Shown one piece after another: positions 7,157-16,863 of a DNA stretch of 26,099 bases. Below the pieces are notes generated by a model. That model made no database searches, was not told the origin of the DNA, and was given only the letters and a program-made list of their open reading frames with translations. The stretch is from the NCBI RefSeq assembly GCF_003439125.1, contig NZ_QSUU01000007.1, positions 1-26,099 of the forward strand. Direction: 5' to 3'. The DNA is from Collinsella sp. OM04-5. GTDB lineage: Bacteria; Actinomycetota; Coriobacteriia; Coriobacteriales; Coriobacteriaceae. The translations under genes were made by a program, and so were the position numbers. How positions within the stretch are numbered: position 1 is the stretch's first letter; every line of letters starts with the position of its first letter.

Positions 7157-8509
7157 TTAGGAAAGGAGCCACTTCCATGCGGGCACAGCATGTACCACGC
7201 CGTGTTTGCATGGAATATCGGCCTGCTCATCCATGGTAACGATTACCGACTCGCCAAGATCAAACTGGGCCATCGCGGCATCGAGCGCGGCAATTTCGCG
7301 CTCGCGCGTTTTCTCGCTTGTCATATCCACACTTACCTGAATCAGGCCGTAAGCCTGCATGAGCAGTGCATCCCCAGCCACAAAGTCCACCTCATGGCTT
7401 TTATTCTTATCTTTAATCAGCAGGCGGCAAACCGAACCGGGCCGCACGGCGGGGGTCCTTCTTCTGAGCGCATTGAACACCGCGGTCTCGAGCCTCTGAC
7501 CATGATCCAATGCCGATGCGGGGGAGAACGCTCCGAACATCGCAGGATCGACGGCGTAGACCTTAGACGCAGACCGCGTATTATTTGCAAGCGAACGCGT
7601 GAACTCCGGCACCGAAAACAGCAGGTAGGCGTCCTCGTAATACTCAAGTAAGTCGCTGAGCGTATTTCGACTGACGGATATCTGTCTGCTCTTGAACTCG
7701 TTGTACACTTTGTTCACTGATAGCTCTCGTCCCGAAGATGCCATGCACCGCGCCAGAAACAGCGAGGCCAAACGGGGGTTCTTGACGTCGTAACGTTCAA
7801 CGACGTCCATGGCGACCGTTCGCGACGCATATTCCTGTAGCAGCTGAATCGCGTCTGCGGGCGTCTGCTCAAGTGTCGCGATGAATCCCCCTCGCTCGAG
7901 ATATCCGACCAGATGGTGTCGGAGCAACGCTGCATCGCTCGAGGAGAAGGGTGCGTTCGACTCAGGAACGCTCCCCGTCTTATATCGGACGTATTCCGAA
8001 AAACTCAACGGAAAAAGCTCTCGCACAAGAGAACGGCCCCTGAACTCGCTCTTAAGTTCTGAGGACAGCATCTTAGAAGAAGATCCCGTCACGTAAACGG
8101 TCGCCTTCTCCGTATCGACCACGCGTCGCAGAAACGCACCCCATTCGGGTATTTCCTGGATCTCGTCAAAGAAAAGGTAGGCGCCCTCGCCTCGAGCAGC
8201 AGGATATAGTGCATAGAATGTATCGAGCACGTCCGCTAGTAGCGATGGCTCATACGGACGCAAGCGCTCATCCTCAAAATTGAAATATAGCATCCGGTCA
8301 AGCTCGACGCCTTGGCCCTGAAGCCGCCGTATCTCCTGATACAGGCGATACGTCTTTCCACAACGACGGGCGCCCACAATCACATATACGATGTTGTCGC
8401 GCTTTGGCTCCTGCGGGTTGCCCAGATCAAGGTCGCGCTCAAAGACCTGCGGAATCCCCTGTTGCTCAAAGTCCTTTATTTTTTGAGCCACCAAGTCGTT
8501 GAATGCCAT
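7157..8509 (-). CDS. AAA-type ATPase with DUF4143-like C-terminus
   Basis: This 450-residue protein belongs to a family common in gut anaerobes and of unknown physiological role. Walker A is GARRCGKT (46-53), Walker B YLFFDEIQ (111-118), and a sensor-like TGSSSKML is at 141-148. The RGR...ELFPLSFSEY stretch (157-173) is the usual signature of this group. The C-terminal half resembles DUF4143, with a helical region and a late nuclease-like fold (around residues 370-410, KDKNKSHEVDFV). That motif is reminiscent of PD-(D/E)xK but not proven. Base use is visibly less GC-rich than the neighbours, which hints at transfer. The promoter is embedded in a long inverted repeat. The 3' end converges with the preceding plus-strand gene. 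Confidence 0.85.
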   Translation of the reverse strand: MAFNDLVAQKIKDFEQQGIPQVFERDLDLGNPQEPKRDNIVYVIVGARRCGKTYRLYQEIRRLQGQGVELDRMLYFNFEDERLRPYEPSLLADVLDTFYALYPAARGEGAYLFFDEIQEIPEWGAFLRRVVDTEKATVYVTGSSSKMLSSELKSEFRGRSLVRELFPLSFSEYVRYKTGSVPESNAPFSSSDAALLRHHLVGYLERGGFIATLEQTPADAIQLLQEYASRTVAMDVVERYDVKNPRLASLFLARCMASSGRELSVNKVYNEFKSRQISVSRNTLSDLLEYYEDAYLLFSVPEFTRSLANNTRSASKVYAVDPAMFGAFSPASALDHGQRLETAVFNALRRRTPAVRPGSVCRLLIKDKNKSHEVDFVAGDALLMQAYGLIQVSVDMTSEKTREREIAALDAAMAQFDLGESVIVTMDEQADIPCKHGVVHAVPAWKWLLS

Positions 8510-8517
8510 AATTCTCC

Positions 8518-8577
8518 AATCTTGCTCTCCTGCTAATCAAGATTATAACGATTCTTGATTAGCAGGAGAGCAAGATT
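8518..8577. promoter_or_regulatory. 25-bp-arm inverted repeat covering the ATPase promoter
   Basis: Arms at 8518-8542 and 8553-8577 are perfect reverse complements with a 10-base spacer. On the minus strand a consensus -10 box TATAAT lies at 8547-8542, just inside the spacer. The arms therefore flank the core promoter, and one arm enters the 5' leader right before the GGAG ribosome-binding site. A third, decayed half copy follows at 8586-8606 (CTTGATTA and AGCAAG conserved). A regulator-binding site or a 5' leader hairpin are both possible. Confidence 0.6.
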
Positions 8578-8681
8578 ATGCGTATCTTGATTAATGGATA
8601 AGCAAGTTTTCTATTAGTGGCCCCTCCCGGAGGATATCGAGCGGCCGAGGGGGCAGGCATGAACGCCTCTAGCCGAAAACA

Positions 8682-8718
8682 AAGTAGCTAAAAAAGCCCC
8701 GTCCCAAATGAGCTACTT
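8682..8718 (-). terminator. Hairpin overlapping the stop codon of the 64-residue peptide gene
   Basis: AAGTAGCT and AGCTACTT form an 8-bp stem with a 21-base loop. On the minus strand the loop reads GGGACGGGGC followed by six T, so the U tract is inside the loop, not after the stem. It may be a weak terminator, or a member of the G-rich-loop hairpin group seen elsewhere in the window. Confidence 0.4.
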
Positions 8719-8911
8719 AACGCCAGGGGTCGGCTTCGAAGAGGGGCTCGCGCTCGGGGCGACGATCGCTATAAGGATCGTAGCCGTCGTCATCCTCGTT
8801 CTCGGCACGGATATAGGGGTCGCGCGGCTTGGGCGCCGGTTTAGGCGCAGGCTTAGGTGCGGCGGGTGCGGCATCGGTCGCCGGCGTGTTCGTCTTGTTC
8901 TTGTCTGTCAT
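8717..8911 (-). CDS. Small Pro/Lys/Ala- and acid-rich protein, hypothetical
   Basis: This 64-residue protein starts MTDKNKTNTPATDAAPAAP, carries three APKP-type repeats (about residues 17-28), then an acidic stretch ENEDDDGYDPYSD and ends EPLFEADPWR. It looks disordered, with no membrane segment or catalytic motif. The ATG is placed by AAGGAG eight bases upstream. A second ATG two codons earlier is too close to that site, and longer upstream extensions cross the clpB terminator. It lies downstream of clpB on the same strand but behind a strong terminator, so it is probably transcribed separately. The tandem PK motif and clean ribosome-binding site make it likely real, but the function is unknown. 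Confidence 0.6.
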   Translation of the reverse strand: MTDKNKTNTPATDAAPAAPKPAPKPAPKPRDPYIRAENEDDDGYDPYSDRRPEREPLFEADPWR

Positions 8912-8963
8912 CTGCATAGCTCCTTGCCATGTACTCACGTTCAACACCATCGATTGTCGCACG

Positions 8964-9001
8964 AAAAAGGGCGGCGGACCCGATTGGATCCGCCGCCCTT
9001 G
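8964..9001 (-). terminator. Rho-independent terminator of clpB
   Basis: A perfect 12-bp stem (8968-8979 with 8990-9001) and a 10-base loop are followed on the minus strand by TTTTTCGTG. It lies 41 bases after the clpB stop codon. Confidence 0.9.
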
Positions 9002-9042
9002 GCGTTTTGCGATGAGGGGCGGTTTTAAAGCCGGCCCAAAAT

Positions 9043-11670
<2,628 letters not shown>

Positions 11671-11759
11671 GGAATCACCTCTCTTGGGGCGGCCGCCCTA
11701 CGGGGCGGCTTCACGTTGTTCGAGAAGTATTGTTGCCAGCTTTACGCGATCTTATACAC

Positions 11760-11786
11760 AAATCTAAGTCTCTATATATAAGATTT
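11760..11786 (-). promoter_or_regulatory. Candidate HspR operator upstream of clpB
   Basis: AAATCTAAGTC, five variable bases, then ATATAAGATTT (plus-strand reading). The same 27-bp layout occurs upstream of dnaK, identical in both 11-base flanks. The flanks are imperfect inverted repeats (7 of 11 positions). Known HspR sites (HAIR, CTTGAGT-N7-ACTCAAG) have the same kind of paired CTT/AAG halves but a different sequence and spacing. HspR binding is inferred from its presence at exactly the two chaperone promoters. A TATAAG box next to it on the minus strand (11755-11750) could be the -10. Confidence 0.7.
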
Positions 11787-11847
11787 TCTGAGTGAATTAC
11801 GGATAGGGTACTGAGATGTCAGCCCGCCGCTGCCCAGGCGCGCTACC

Positions 11848-11904
11848 GTCTCGATCTGTAACATCTAGCAGCCATTTTTGATCCTAGATGTTACAGATCG
11901 AGAC
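11848..11904. repeat. 21-bp perfect inverted repeat
   Basis: Arms 11848-11868 and 11884-11904 are perfect reverse complements around a 15-base loop containing TTTTTGATC. The element lies between clpB and a minus-strand hypothetical gene, next to the first copy of the ACCACCACAAAG hairpin. Neither strand shows a U tract after the stem, so it is not an obvious terminator. Confidence 0.7.
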
Positions 11905-11913
11905 AGACCGAAA

Positions 11914-11948
11914 ACCACCACAAAGAGGACAGGCACCTTTGTGGTGGT
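11914..11948 (+). repeat. ACCACCACAAAG hairpin repeat, copy 1
   Basis: Arms ACCACCACAAAG and CTTTGTGGTGGT (12 bp, perfect) enclose the 11-base loop AGGACAGGCAC. Two more copies lie at 12718 and 13585. It is immediately downstream of the stop codon of the minus-strand gene ending at 11957. Confidence 0.85.
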
Positions 11949-11956
11949 CGCGGTCT

Positions 11957-12628
11957 CTACTCCTTCGCCGAACCCGTACTTCCCGATTCGACGGTCCAGG
12001 GCATCTCATCCTCGAACAGCCATGTACGGGCAGACCCACTATCGCGTGCAGTCTGCGGGTCAGGCAAGCAGGTCTGTTTATAGGCATCTTGGATACACTG
12101 ACCCATAAAATCGTTGAGCTCGGTCTGGTCGCCCTCCATGACATAGGCGACATCGCCGTCCATGATGTAGATGCCCGGACCCTCATTGCCCTCGTAGCCC
12201 GGATCGTACGAGACATCACATAACTTTGCGCCGTTTGCAGTGTCCAGCTCGATGGACGAGTGGCATCCGCCAACCATGTCGTTCGCTTTTGCCCGATAGG
12301 ACGCATATCCGTACCAACGCTTAAATGTTTTGCCCTTGAGTAGCTCGGACGCCCTATCGATCAGGCTTGTATCCGTGGTATAGCGCATGGCCCCAAGCTG
12401 AATACGCGGATAATTGCTAATACCCAGCACAGCCGGCTGCTCATCAAAATCAACGGTAATGGTCTCGGGCTTGTCGTCGCCGGTCAGAAGTTCGACAGAT
12501 TGAGTCACAGGCTTGACCACCGGCTCCGTCACCGCAGCAGGTAGAAATGCCATACCGACAGCGCCCGCGCCAACCACAGCGATCGCAAGCGCCAAGACAA
12601 TCAATCCAATACGGGCAGAACGGCTCAC
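11957..12628 (-). CDS. Membrane-anchored hypothetical protein
   Basis: The product is about 223 residues, with an N-terminal membrane helix (about residues 4-28, RIGLIVLALAIAVVGAGAVGMAFL) and a soluble outer domain. Nothing matches a known enzyme motif. The outer domain has four Cys that could pair once exported. The frame is open back to 12667, but several GTG codons compete. GTG at 12628 is chosen because GGGGTG precedes it and it puts Ser-Arg-Ser-Ala-Arg directly before the helix, while GTG at 12667 would add 13 residues. It diverges from another small membrane-anchored protein gene, and hairpin repeat copies lie at both ends of it. Composition is less GC-rich than the housekeeping genes. 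Function unknown. Confidence 0.65.
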   Translation of the reverse strand: MSRSARIGLIVLALAIAVVGAGAVGMAFLPAAVTEPVVKPVTQSVELLTGDDKPETITVDFDEQPAVLGISNYPRIQLGAMRYTTDTSLIDRASELLKGKTFKRWYGYASYRAKANDMVGGCHSSIELDTANGAKLCDVSYDPGYEGNEGPGIYIMDGDVAYVMEGDQTELNDFMGQCIQDAYKQTCLPDPQTARDSGSARTWLFEDEMPWTVESGSTGSAKE

Positions 12629-12717
12629 GGCAAAACACCCCACAATGCAAACCTTCGCCACCTGCACTAATGATACCGCCAGCTAACACTATTACCAAAA
12701 GAAGCCGCGCGCTCCTC

Positions 12718-12752
12718 ACCACCACAAAGGGGACAGGCACCTTTGTGGTGGT
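12718..12752 (+). repeat. ACCACCACAAAG hairpin repeat, copy 2
   Basis: The arms are the same perfect 12-bp pair as in copy 1, with loop GGGACAGGCAC, followed on the plus strand by TTTTCG. It sits in the divergent intergenic region between the two membrane-anchored hypothetical genes, so terminator function for either gene is unlikely here. Confidence 0.85.
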
Positions 12753-12862
12753 TTTCGACGCTAACGGTCGACCATCTCGCGCAATGAGATTAAACTTGAA
12801 TTGCTCTCTGAACATATCCATTTCTGCCTATCCTCAACAGATCTTTGTCTCGAGGAGCGCAT

Positions 12863-13531
12863 ATGAAGCCGCCTCATTCCACCGGTCGCAACGTCATCGC
12901 CATTCTCGCCATACCCATCGTGATGCTCTTCCTTATCGTCATCACGCCCTTTTCCCTTGGTATCACCTCGCCCTTCGATTTATGCGGAATGGTCGACGCC
13001 GGCTCGCGTGCCACCTCGCTCTCCTTTATCTGTCGCGGCGTGTTTTACGAAGATGGAATTCCCACCGGAAGTTGGCAGTCAAAGTTGCCACTGCTCGGTC
13101 AGATCGACGGATGCTCCCCCTATTTCTGCCTTGGACCTCAGACGCTAAACTATCTAATCGACGACCAGCCACTCGACTTCATCACCCTCGCCTACGACTA
13201 CGCACCAAACACCGATGAGCGCCACATGAACCAAGTCCTCGACAAGATGCTTGGACAGTGCGGGCTCACCGAGGAGGCCGGTCGAACCATCTATAGCAAC
13301 CAGAAATTAAAGCGAACAGAACTCCGCCGTGTCGGAAAAATCAAAGGGCGAAACGGGGCCGCCTACTGGGATGCCTGGGCAACACGCGACAAGGGCGAAT
13401 TCGGACACAGCACCTATATGGTCACTGTCTACACCAAAGACGGAATTAAGGACAATGTTGACGATTTCGCGTCATCCAAACTCGGCATCCCCAAAACAAC
13501 CAAACCCGCCAGCCCAGATGAAATTCTGTAG
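12863..13531 (+). CDS. Membrane-anchored hypothetical protein
   Basis: The product is 222 residues. An N-terminal helix at about 11-36 (VIAILAIPIVMLFLIVITPF) is followed by an outer domain with several Cys (in DLCGM, FICRG, GCSPYFC, GQCG) that could form disulfides. The remainder is mixed, with a final TKDGIKDNVDDFASSKLGIP segment. No family is recognised. GAGGAG lies six bases before the ATG at 12863; a TTG six codons upstream has no better support. It diverges from the gene at 11957-12628, and both share the same topology and size but no clear sequence identity by eye. Copies 2 and 3 of the hairpin repeat flank it. The two may be a pair of secreted-domain proteins with related roles, which is inference. 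Confidence 0.7.
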   Translation: MKPPHSTGRNVIAILAIPIVMLFLIVITPFSLGITSPFDLCGMVDAGSRATSLSFICRGVFYEDGIPTGSWQSKLPLLGQIDGCSPYFCLGPQTLNYLIDDQPLDFITLAYDYAPNTDERHMNQVLDKMLGQCGLTEEAGRTIYSNQKLKRTELRRVGKIKGRNGAAYWDAWATRDKGEFGHSTYMVTVYTKDGIKDNVDDFASSKLGIPKTTKPASPDEIL

Positions 13532-13584
13532 AGCCGCCCATTAACATGCCGCTCAACGATCACAACAGCATCGAGCTCGTCCCC

Positions 13585-13619
13585 ACCACCACAAAGGTGC
13601 CTGCCCCCTTTGTGGTGGT
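13585..13619 (-). repeat. ACCACCACAAAG hairpin repeat, copy 3 (inverted)
   Basis: The 12-bp arms are the same, but the loop is the reverse complement, GGGGCAGGCAC on the minus strand, so this copy is in opposite orientation to the other two. On the plus strand the stem is followed by TTTTCAAC, and it may terminate the gene ending at 13531. Confidence 0.85.
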
Positions 13620-13714
13620 TTTCAACAAAAAGAAGCCGCCCCGATAACAGAGGCGGCATCAAGCAAGTCTATTTATTAGCGTCCCTCAAGACCCAACGAG
13701 AACGCAGAAATGTA

Positions 13715-13788
13715 GCCCGGGGCTTACCCTTTCCCGAACGCGGCCCTCGCGAAGCGCGTGAGCGGGCGGGAAAGGGTAAGCCCCGGGC
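13715..13788 (-). repeat. 22-bp perfect inverted repeat downstream of the hydratase gene
   Basis: Arms 13715-13736 and 13767-13788 are perfect reverse complements, GC-rich, with a 30-base loop that itself holds a CTCGCG/CGCGTGAG mini-stem. It begins 16 bases after the hydratase stop codon on the minus strand. No U tract follows, so it would act as an RNA 3'-end stabiliser or a rho-type boundary rather than a classical terminator. It may equally be a repeat insertion. Confidence 0.6.
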
Positions 13789-13803
13789 GGACAATTAAGT
13801 GCG

Positions 13804-16104
13804 CTACTCGGCAGCGGCCTTGAACTTGTTGTAGTTGATCAGGCAGCCGGCCTTGACGATGGCACGCTCCTCTGCCGTCATATCGGCAATGTAGAGCTCA
13901 ATCTGCTCGACCGCACCATCGGCGCGCACCACGTAGGCGGCGATGTCCTTCAGGTCGCCATCGAGCGCGGCACGGATACCCGGCACAAAGACGTAATCGC
14001 CCACCTCAAAGTTGGGCTCGGCCTCCATCTGGAAGGGCACCATGCCCCAGTTCATCACGTTGGAGCGATAGCGCTTGGTGGCGTACTCGTGGACGATGTT
14101 GGCCAGGCCGCCAATTACGCGCTGGCAGCTCGCGGCCTGCTCGCGGGCGCTGCCGTCGCCAGGCTTCTTGGCGTAAATCATGGAACCGAACTCGGTCGCC
14201 TTGGCATCGGCCGCGACACCCGCGCCGGCCAGCGCCTCAAACACACCGGCAAGCTCGGCATCGAACGCCGCCAGGTCGCCCGCGGACTCGCCGGCAACGC
14301 GACGCTTCTCCACAGCGTCGACCTCCTTGGAGCGACCCACGTAGGCCGGGTCGCGGCGGCTCAGCGTAAACTCAGCCAGGCCCAGCGGGTTGGAGCGGAA
14401 GGAGCTCGTCTCGCCCGAGGGAATGAGCTCGTCGGTCGTGGTGACCGGGTCCATGATCTTGGAGCAAACCTTGAGCAGGATGTCGTCGCCGAGCGGCTCC
14501 ATCGCGGGCCACGGCTTGATGTTGGGGCCTTCGACCAGCTCGTCGGCAGGCTCCGCCTTGCCAAAGCCCCAGTACACGCGCTTCTTGTACGGCGCGTCGT
14601 CAAAGGTGTACTCGCAGGCCTCGTCCCAAGTGTCCTCGGGCAGGTCGGTCGCCGGCGTCAGGACGCCGCCGTTGGCAGCCGTTGCCGCAATGGAGCGGGC
14701 GTCCATCAGGGCCACGGCGCTCAGCTGGCCATTACCCGGCTTGGAACCCTCGCGGTTGGGGAAGTTGCGCGTGGTGTGACGGATCGAAAGGCCGTTGTTG
14801 GCGGGCGTGTCGCCGGCGCCGAAGCACGGGCCGCAGAATGCCGTGCGCACGATTGCGCCGGCCTCCATGAGGTCGTAGATGTAGCCGCGGCGTGTAAGTT
14901 CGAGCGCCACGGGCTGGCTCGTGGGATAGACCGACAGCGAGAACTCGCCGCAGCCGGTATTGGCGCCCTTGAGCACGCGGGCAGCCTGGACCACGGAGTC
15001 ATAGTTGCCGCCCGAGCAGCCGGCGATAACGCCCTGCTGCACGTGCAGCTTGCCGTCGACGATCTTGTCGAGCAGGCTAAAGTGCGTCTTGCCCTCGCCG
15101 ATCTTGGCGGCCTCGAGCTCCACCTCGTGCAGGATGTCCTCGAGGTTCTCGTTGAGCTCGTCGATCTCAAAGCCGTTGGAAGGATGGAACGGCAGTGCGA
15201 TCATGGGCTTGATGCTCGACAGGTCGACCTCGACGCAACCGTCGTAGTAGGCGACATCGGCGGGCTTGAGCTCGCGATAGTCGTCGCCGCGGCCGTGCAT
15301 GGTCAAAAACGCGTGCGTGTCCTCGTCGGTGGCCCAGATGCTCGACAGGCAGGTGGTCTCGGTGGTCATGACGTCAACGCCGTTGCGGTAGTCGGTCGTC
15401 ATGCTCGCGATGCCCGGGCCCACAAACTCCATGACATTGTTCTTGACGTAGCCCTTGGCAAAGACGGCGCGAATGATGGCGAGCGCCACGTCGTGCGGGC
15501 CGACGCCGGGGCGCGGGGCGCCCGTGAGGTAGATGGCCACGACGCCGGGATAGGCGACATCGTAGGTGTCGCGCAGCAGCTGCTTTGCCAACTCGCCGCC
15601 GCCCTCGCCCACGGCTATGGTACCCAGGGCACCATAGCGGGTGTGCGAGTCGGAACCCAGGATCATCTTGCCGCAACCGGCAAAGTTCTCGCGCATAAAG
15701 GAGTGGATGACGGCGATGTGCGGCGGAACGAAGATGCCGCCGTACTTCTTGGCTGCGGAAAGGCCAAAGACGTGGTCGTCCTCATTGATGGTGCCGCCCA
15801 CGGCGCACAGCGAGTTATGGCAGTTGGTGAGCACGTAAGGCAGCGGGAACTGCTCCATGCCCGAAGCGCGCGCCGTCTGGATGATGCCGACAAAGGTGAT
15901 GTCGTGGCTCGCCATGGCATCGAAGCGAATCTTGAGTGCCTCGGGGTCGCCCGACGTATTGTGTGCCTGGAGGATCGAATACGCGATGGTGCCGCGCTTG
16001 GCATCCTCGGGTGTCTGCGTAATACCGCGCTCGGCAGCCTCGGCCGCAGGCACAACCTCGCTGCCGCCGCGCAGGTAGATGCCGTCCTCGTACAGCTTGA
16101 CCAT
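13804..16104 (-). CDS. Aconitase-family hydratase (Fe-S hydro-lyase)
   Basis: This 766-residue cytoplasmic [4Fe-4S] hydro-lyase has the aconitase fold. Cluster and active-site regions visible are [10 protein letters not shown], the first cluster Cys in GCSGGNYDS, then CGPCFGAGD, and the TRNFPNREG loop that carries the aconitase substrate-binding Arg. The C-terminal swivel domain follows in the same chain. It resembles the YbhJ-like 'hydratase' branch more than AcnA or AcnB, so the substrate may not be citrate. The ATG at 16104 has a strong GGGAG five bases upstream and gives a [10 protein letters not shown] start typical of this branch. The frame stays open to a GTG at 16206 with a poor ribosome-binding site. 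It is monocistronic, with no other citrate-cycle gene in view. Confidence 0.88.
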   Translation of the reverse strand: MVKLYEDGIYLRGGSEVVPAAEAAERGITQTPEDAKRGTIAYSILQAHNTSGDPEALKIRFDAMASHDITFVGIIQTARASGMEQFPLPYVLTNCHNSLCAVGGTINEDDHVFGLSAAKKYGGIFVPPHIAVIHSFMRENFAGCGKMILGSDSHTRYGALGTIAVGEGGGELAKQLLRDTYDVAYPGVVAIYLTGAPRPGVGPHDVALAIIRAVFAKGYVKNNVMEFVGPGIASMTTDYRNGVDVMTTETTCLSSIWATDEDTHAFLTMHGRGDDYRELKPADVAYYDGCVEVDLSSIKPMIALPFHPSNGFEIDELNENLEDILHEVELEAAKIGEGKTHFSLLDKIVDGKLHVQQGVIAGCSGGNYDSVVQAARVLKGANTGCGEFSLSVYPTSQPVALELTRRGYIYDLMEAGAIVRTAFCGPCFGAGDTPANNGLSIRHTTRNFPNREGSKPGNGQLSAVALMDARSIAATAANGGVLTPATDLPEDTWDEACEYTFDDAPYKKRVYWGFGKAEPADELVEGPNIKPWPAMEPLGDDILLKVCSKIMDPVTTTDELIPSGETSSFRSNPLGLAEFTLSRRDPAYVGRSKEVDAVEKRRVAGESAGDLAAFDAELAGVFEALAGAGVAADAKATEFGSMIYAKKPGDGSAREQAASCQRVIGGLANIVHEYATKRYRSNVMNWGMVPFQMEAEPNFEVGDYVFVPGIRAALDGDLKDIAAYVVRADGAVEQIELYIADMTAEERAIVKAGCLINYNKFKAAAE

Positions 16105-16270
16105 ACTGTCTCCCACTCTGCCCAAAAGATTTGGGCGCATAGCATACATTCGTTCAATATCGTGCCATAGAACGGTTGCGAGTGGGTTACGAATCTCTGC
16201 GTTCACTTTATCTCAGTAAAGCAGAGGACGAGTTAGGTCCTGGGGAGGCAGACTTAGACGCTCAAATGAC

Positions 16271-16334
16271 GAGAGTGGATAATCTCCCACTTTGAGCCTG
16301 CAAACAGGCAAAAAACGGGAGATTATCCACTCTC
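16271..16334. repeat. 18-bp perfect inverted repeat with an inner hairpin
   Basis: Arms GAGAGTGGATAATCTCCC (16271-16288) and its reverse complement (16317-16334) enclose a loop that contains GCCTG-CAAA-CAGGC. It lies in the 270-base gap between the hydratase start (16104) and the end of hspR (16375). Apart from this and the adjacent hspR hairpin, I see no gene in the gap. Confidence 0.65.
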
Positions 16335-16341
16335 ATTCTGC

Positions 16342-16376
16342 AGGTACTCATTTAAGTCTGTCCCCAATGAGTGCCT
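16342..16376 (-). terminator. Hairpin at the hspR stop codon
   Basis: AGGTACTCATT and AATGAGTGCCT pair over 11 positions with one mismatch, with loop GGGGACAGACTTA on the minus strand. It overlaps the hspR stop codon and ends the chaperone operon. It lacks a U tail, and its loop resembles those of the ACCACCACAAAG hairpins. Confidence 0.45.
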
Positions 16377-16791
16377 ACAGGTCGCCGCCCGTGCCCAGCA
16401 GTTTGCGCATGACTTGCTCGGGGTTGACCGAGCCGTCGCGCGGGGCCAGGGCGGTGATCTTCTTCTGCATCTTATACTCGTGCAGCTCGTCCTCGAGCTG
16501 GCGCACGCGGGCGCGGAGCTTTTCGTTCTCGCGCTCGCGCTCCTCGGCACGCTCCTTCATATCGAGGATGCGCACCACGCCGGCAAGGTTGATGCCCTCG
16601 TCAGTCAGCTGGTTGATGAGCTCCAGGCGCTCGATATCGGCACGCGAATACAGACGCGTGTTGCCGCCCGAGCGCTGGGGGTTCACCAAGCCCTTGGACT
16701 CGTAGACGCGCAGAGTCTGCGGGTGCATGCCGGTCAGCTCGGCCGCCACGCTGATCATGTACAGCGGTTTGTTCCTATTGTCCTCGGCCAT
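16375..16791 (-). CDS. hspR: Heat-shock repressor HspR (MerR family)
   Basis: HspR is an actinobacterial repressor that binds chaperone promoters, usually with DnaK as co-repressor. The 138 residues hold a MerR winged helix at about 10-75, including the highly typical LTGMHPQTLRVYESKGLVNP and GGNTRLYS. A charged coiled coil (about 80-115) and a short tail follow. It is the last gene of dnaK-grpE-dnaJ-hspR, 72 bases after dnaJ, which is the standard actinobacterial order and makes the assignment very firm. AGGT lies before the ATG. Being in the operon it controls gives negative feedback; free DnaK would restore repression after stress. Confidence 0.96.
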   Translation of the reverse strand: MAEDNRNKPLYMISVAAELTGMHPQTLRVYESKGLVNPQRSGGNTRLYSRADIERLELINQLTDEGINLAGVVRILDMKERAEERERENEKLRARVRQLEDELHEYKMQKKITALAPRDGSVNPEQVMRKLLGTGGDL

Positions 16792-16863
16792 GCTACCTGA
16801 CCCCTTTCCGTCTCGTTATCGTCCATCATAAGCCCGCGGGCGTGGGCGTGCGCCGCGACCGCC

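Noticed and set aside
11884..12306. Open frames spanning the 21-bp inverted repeat and the first hairpin repeat.
   Set aside because: They read through palindromes and antisense to the membrane-anchored gene, with no coding signature.
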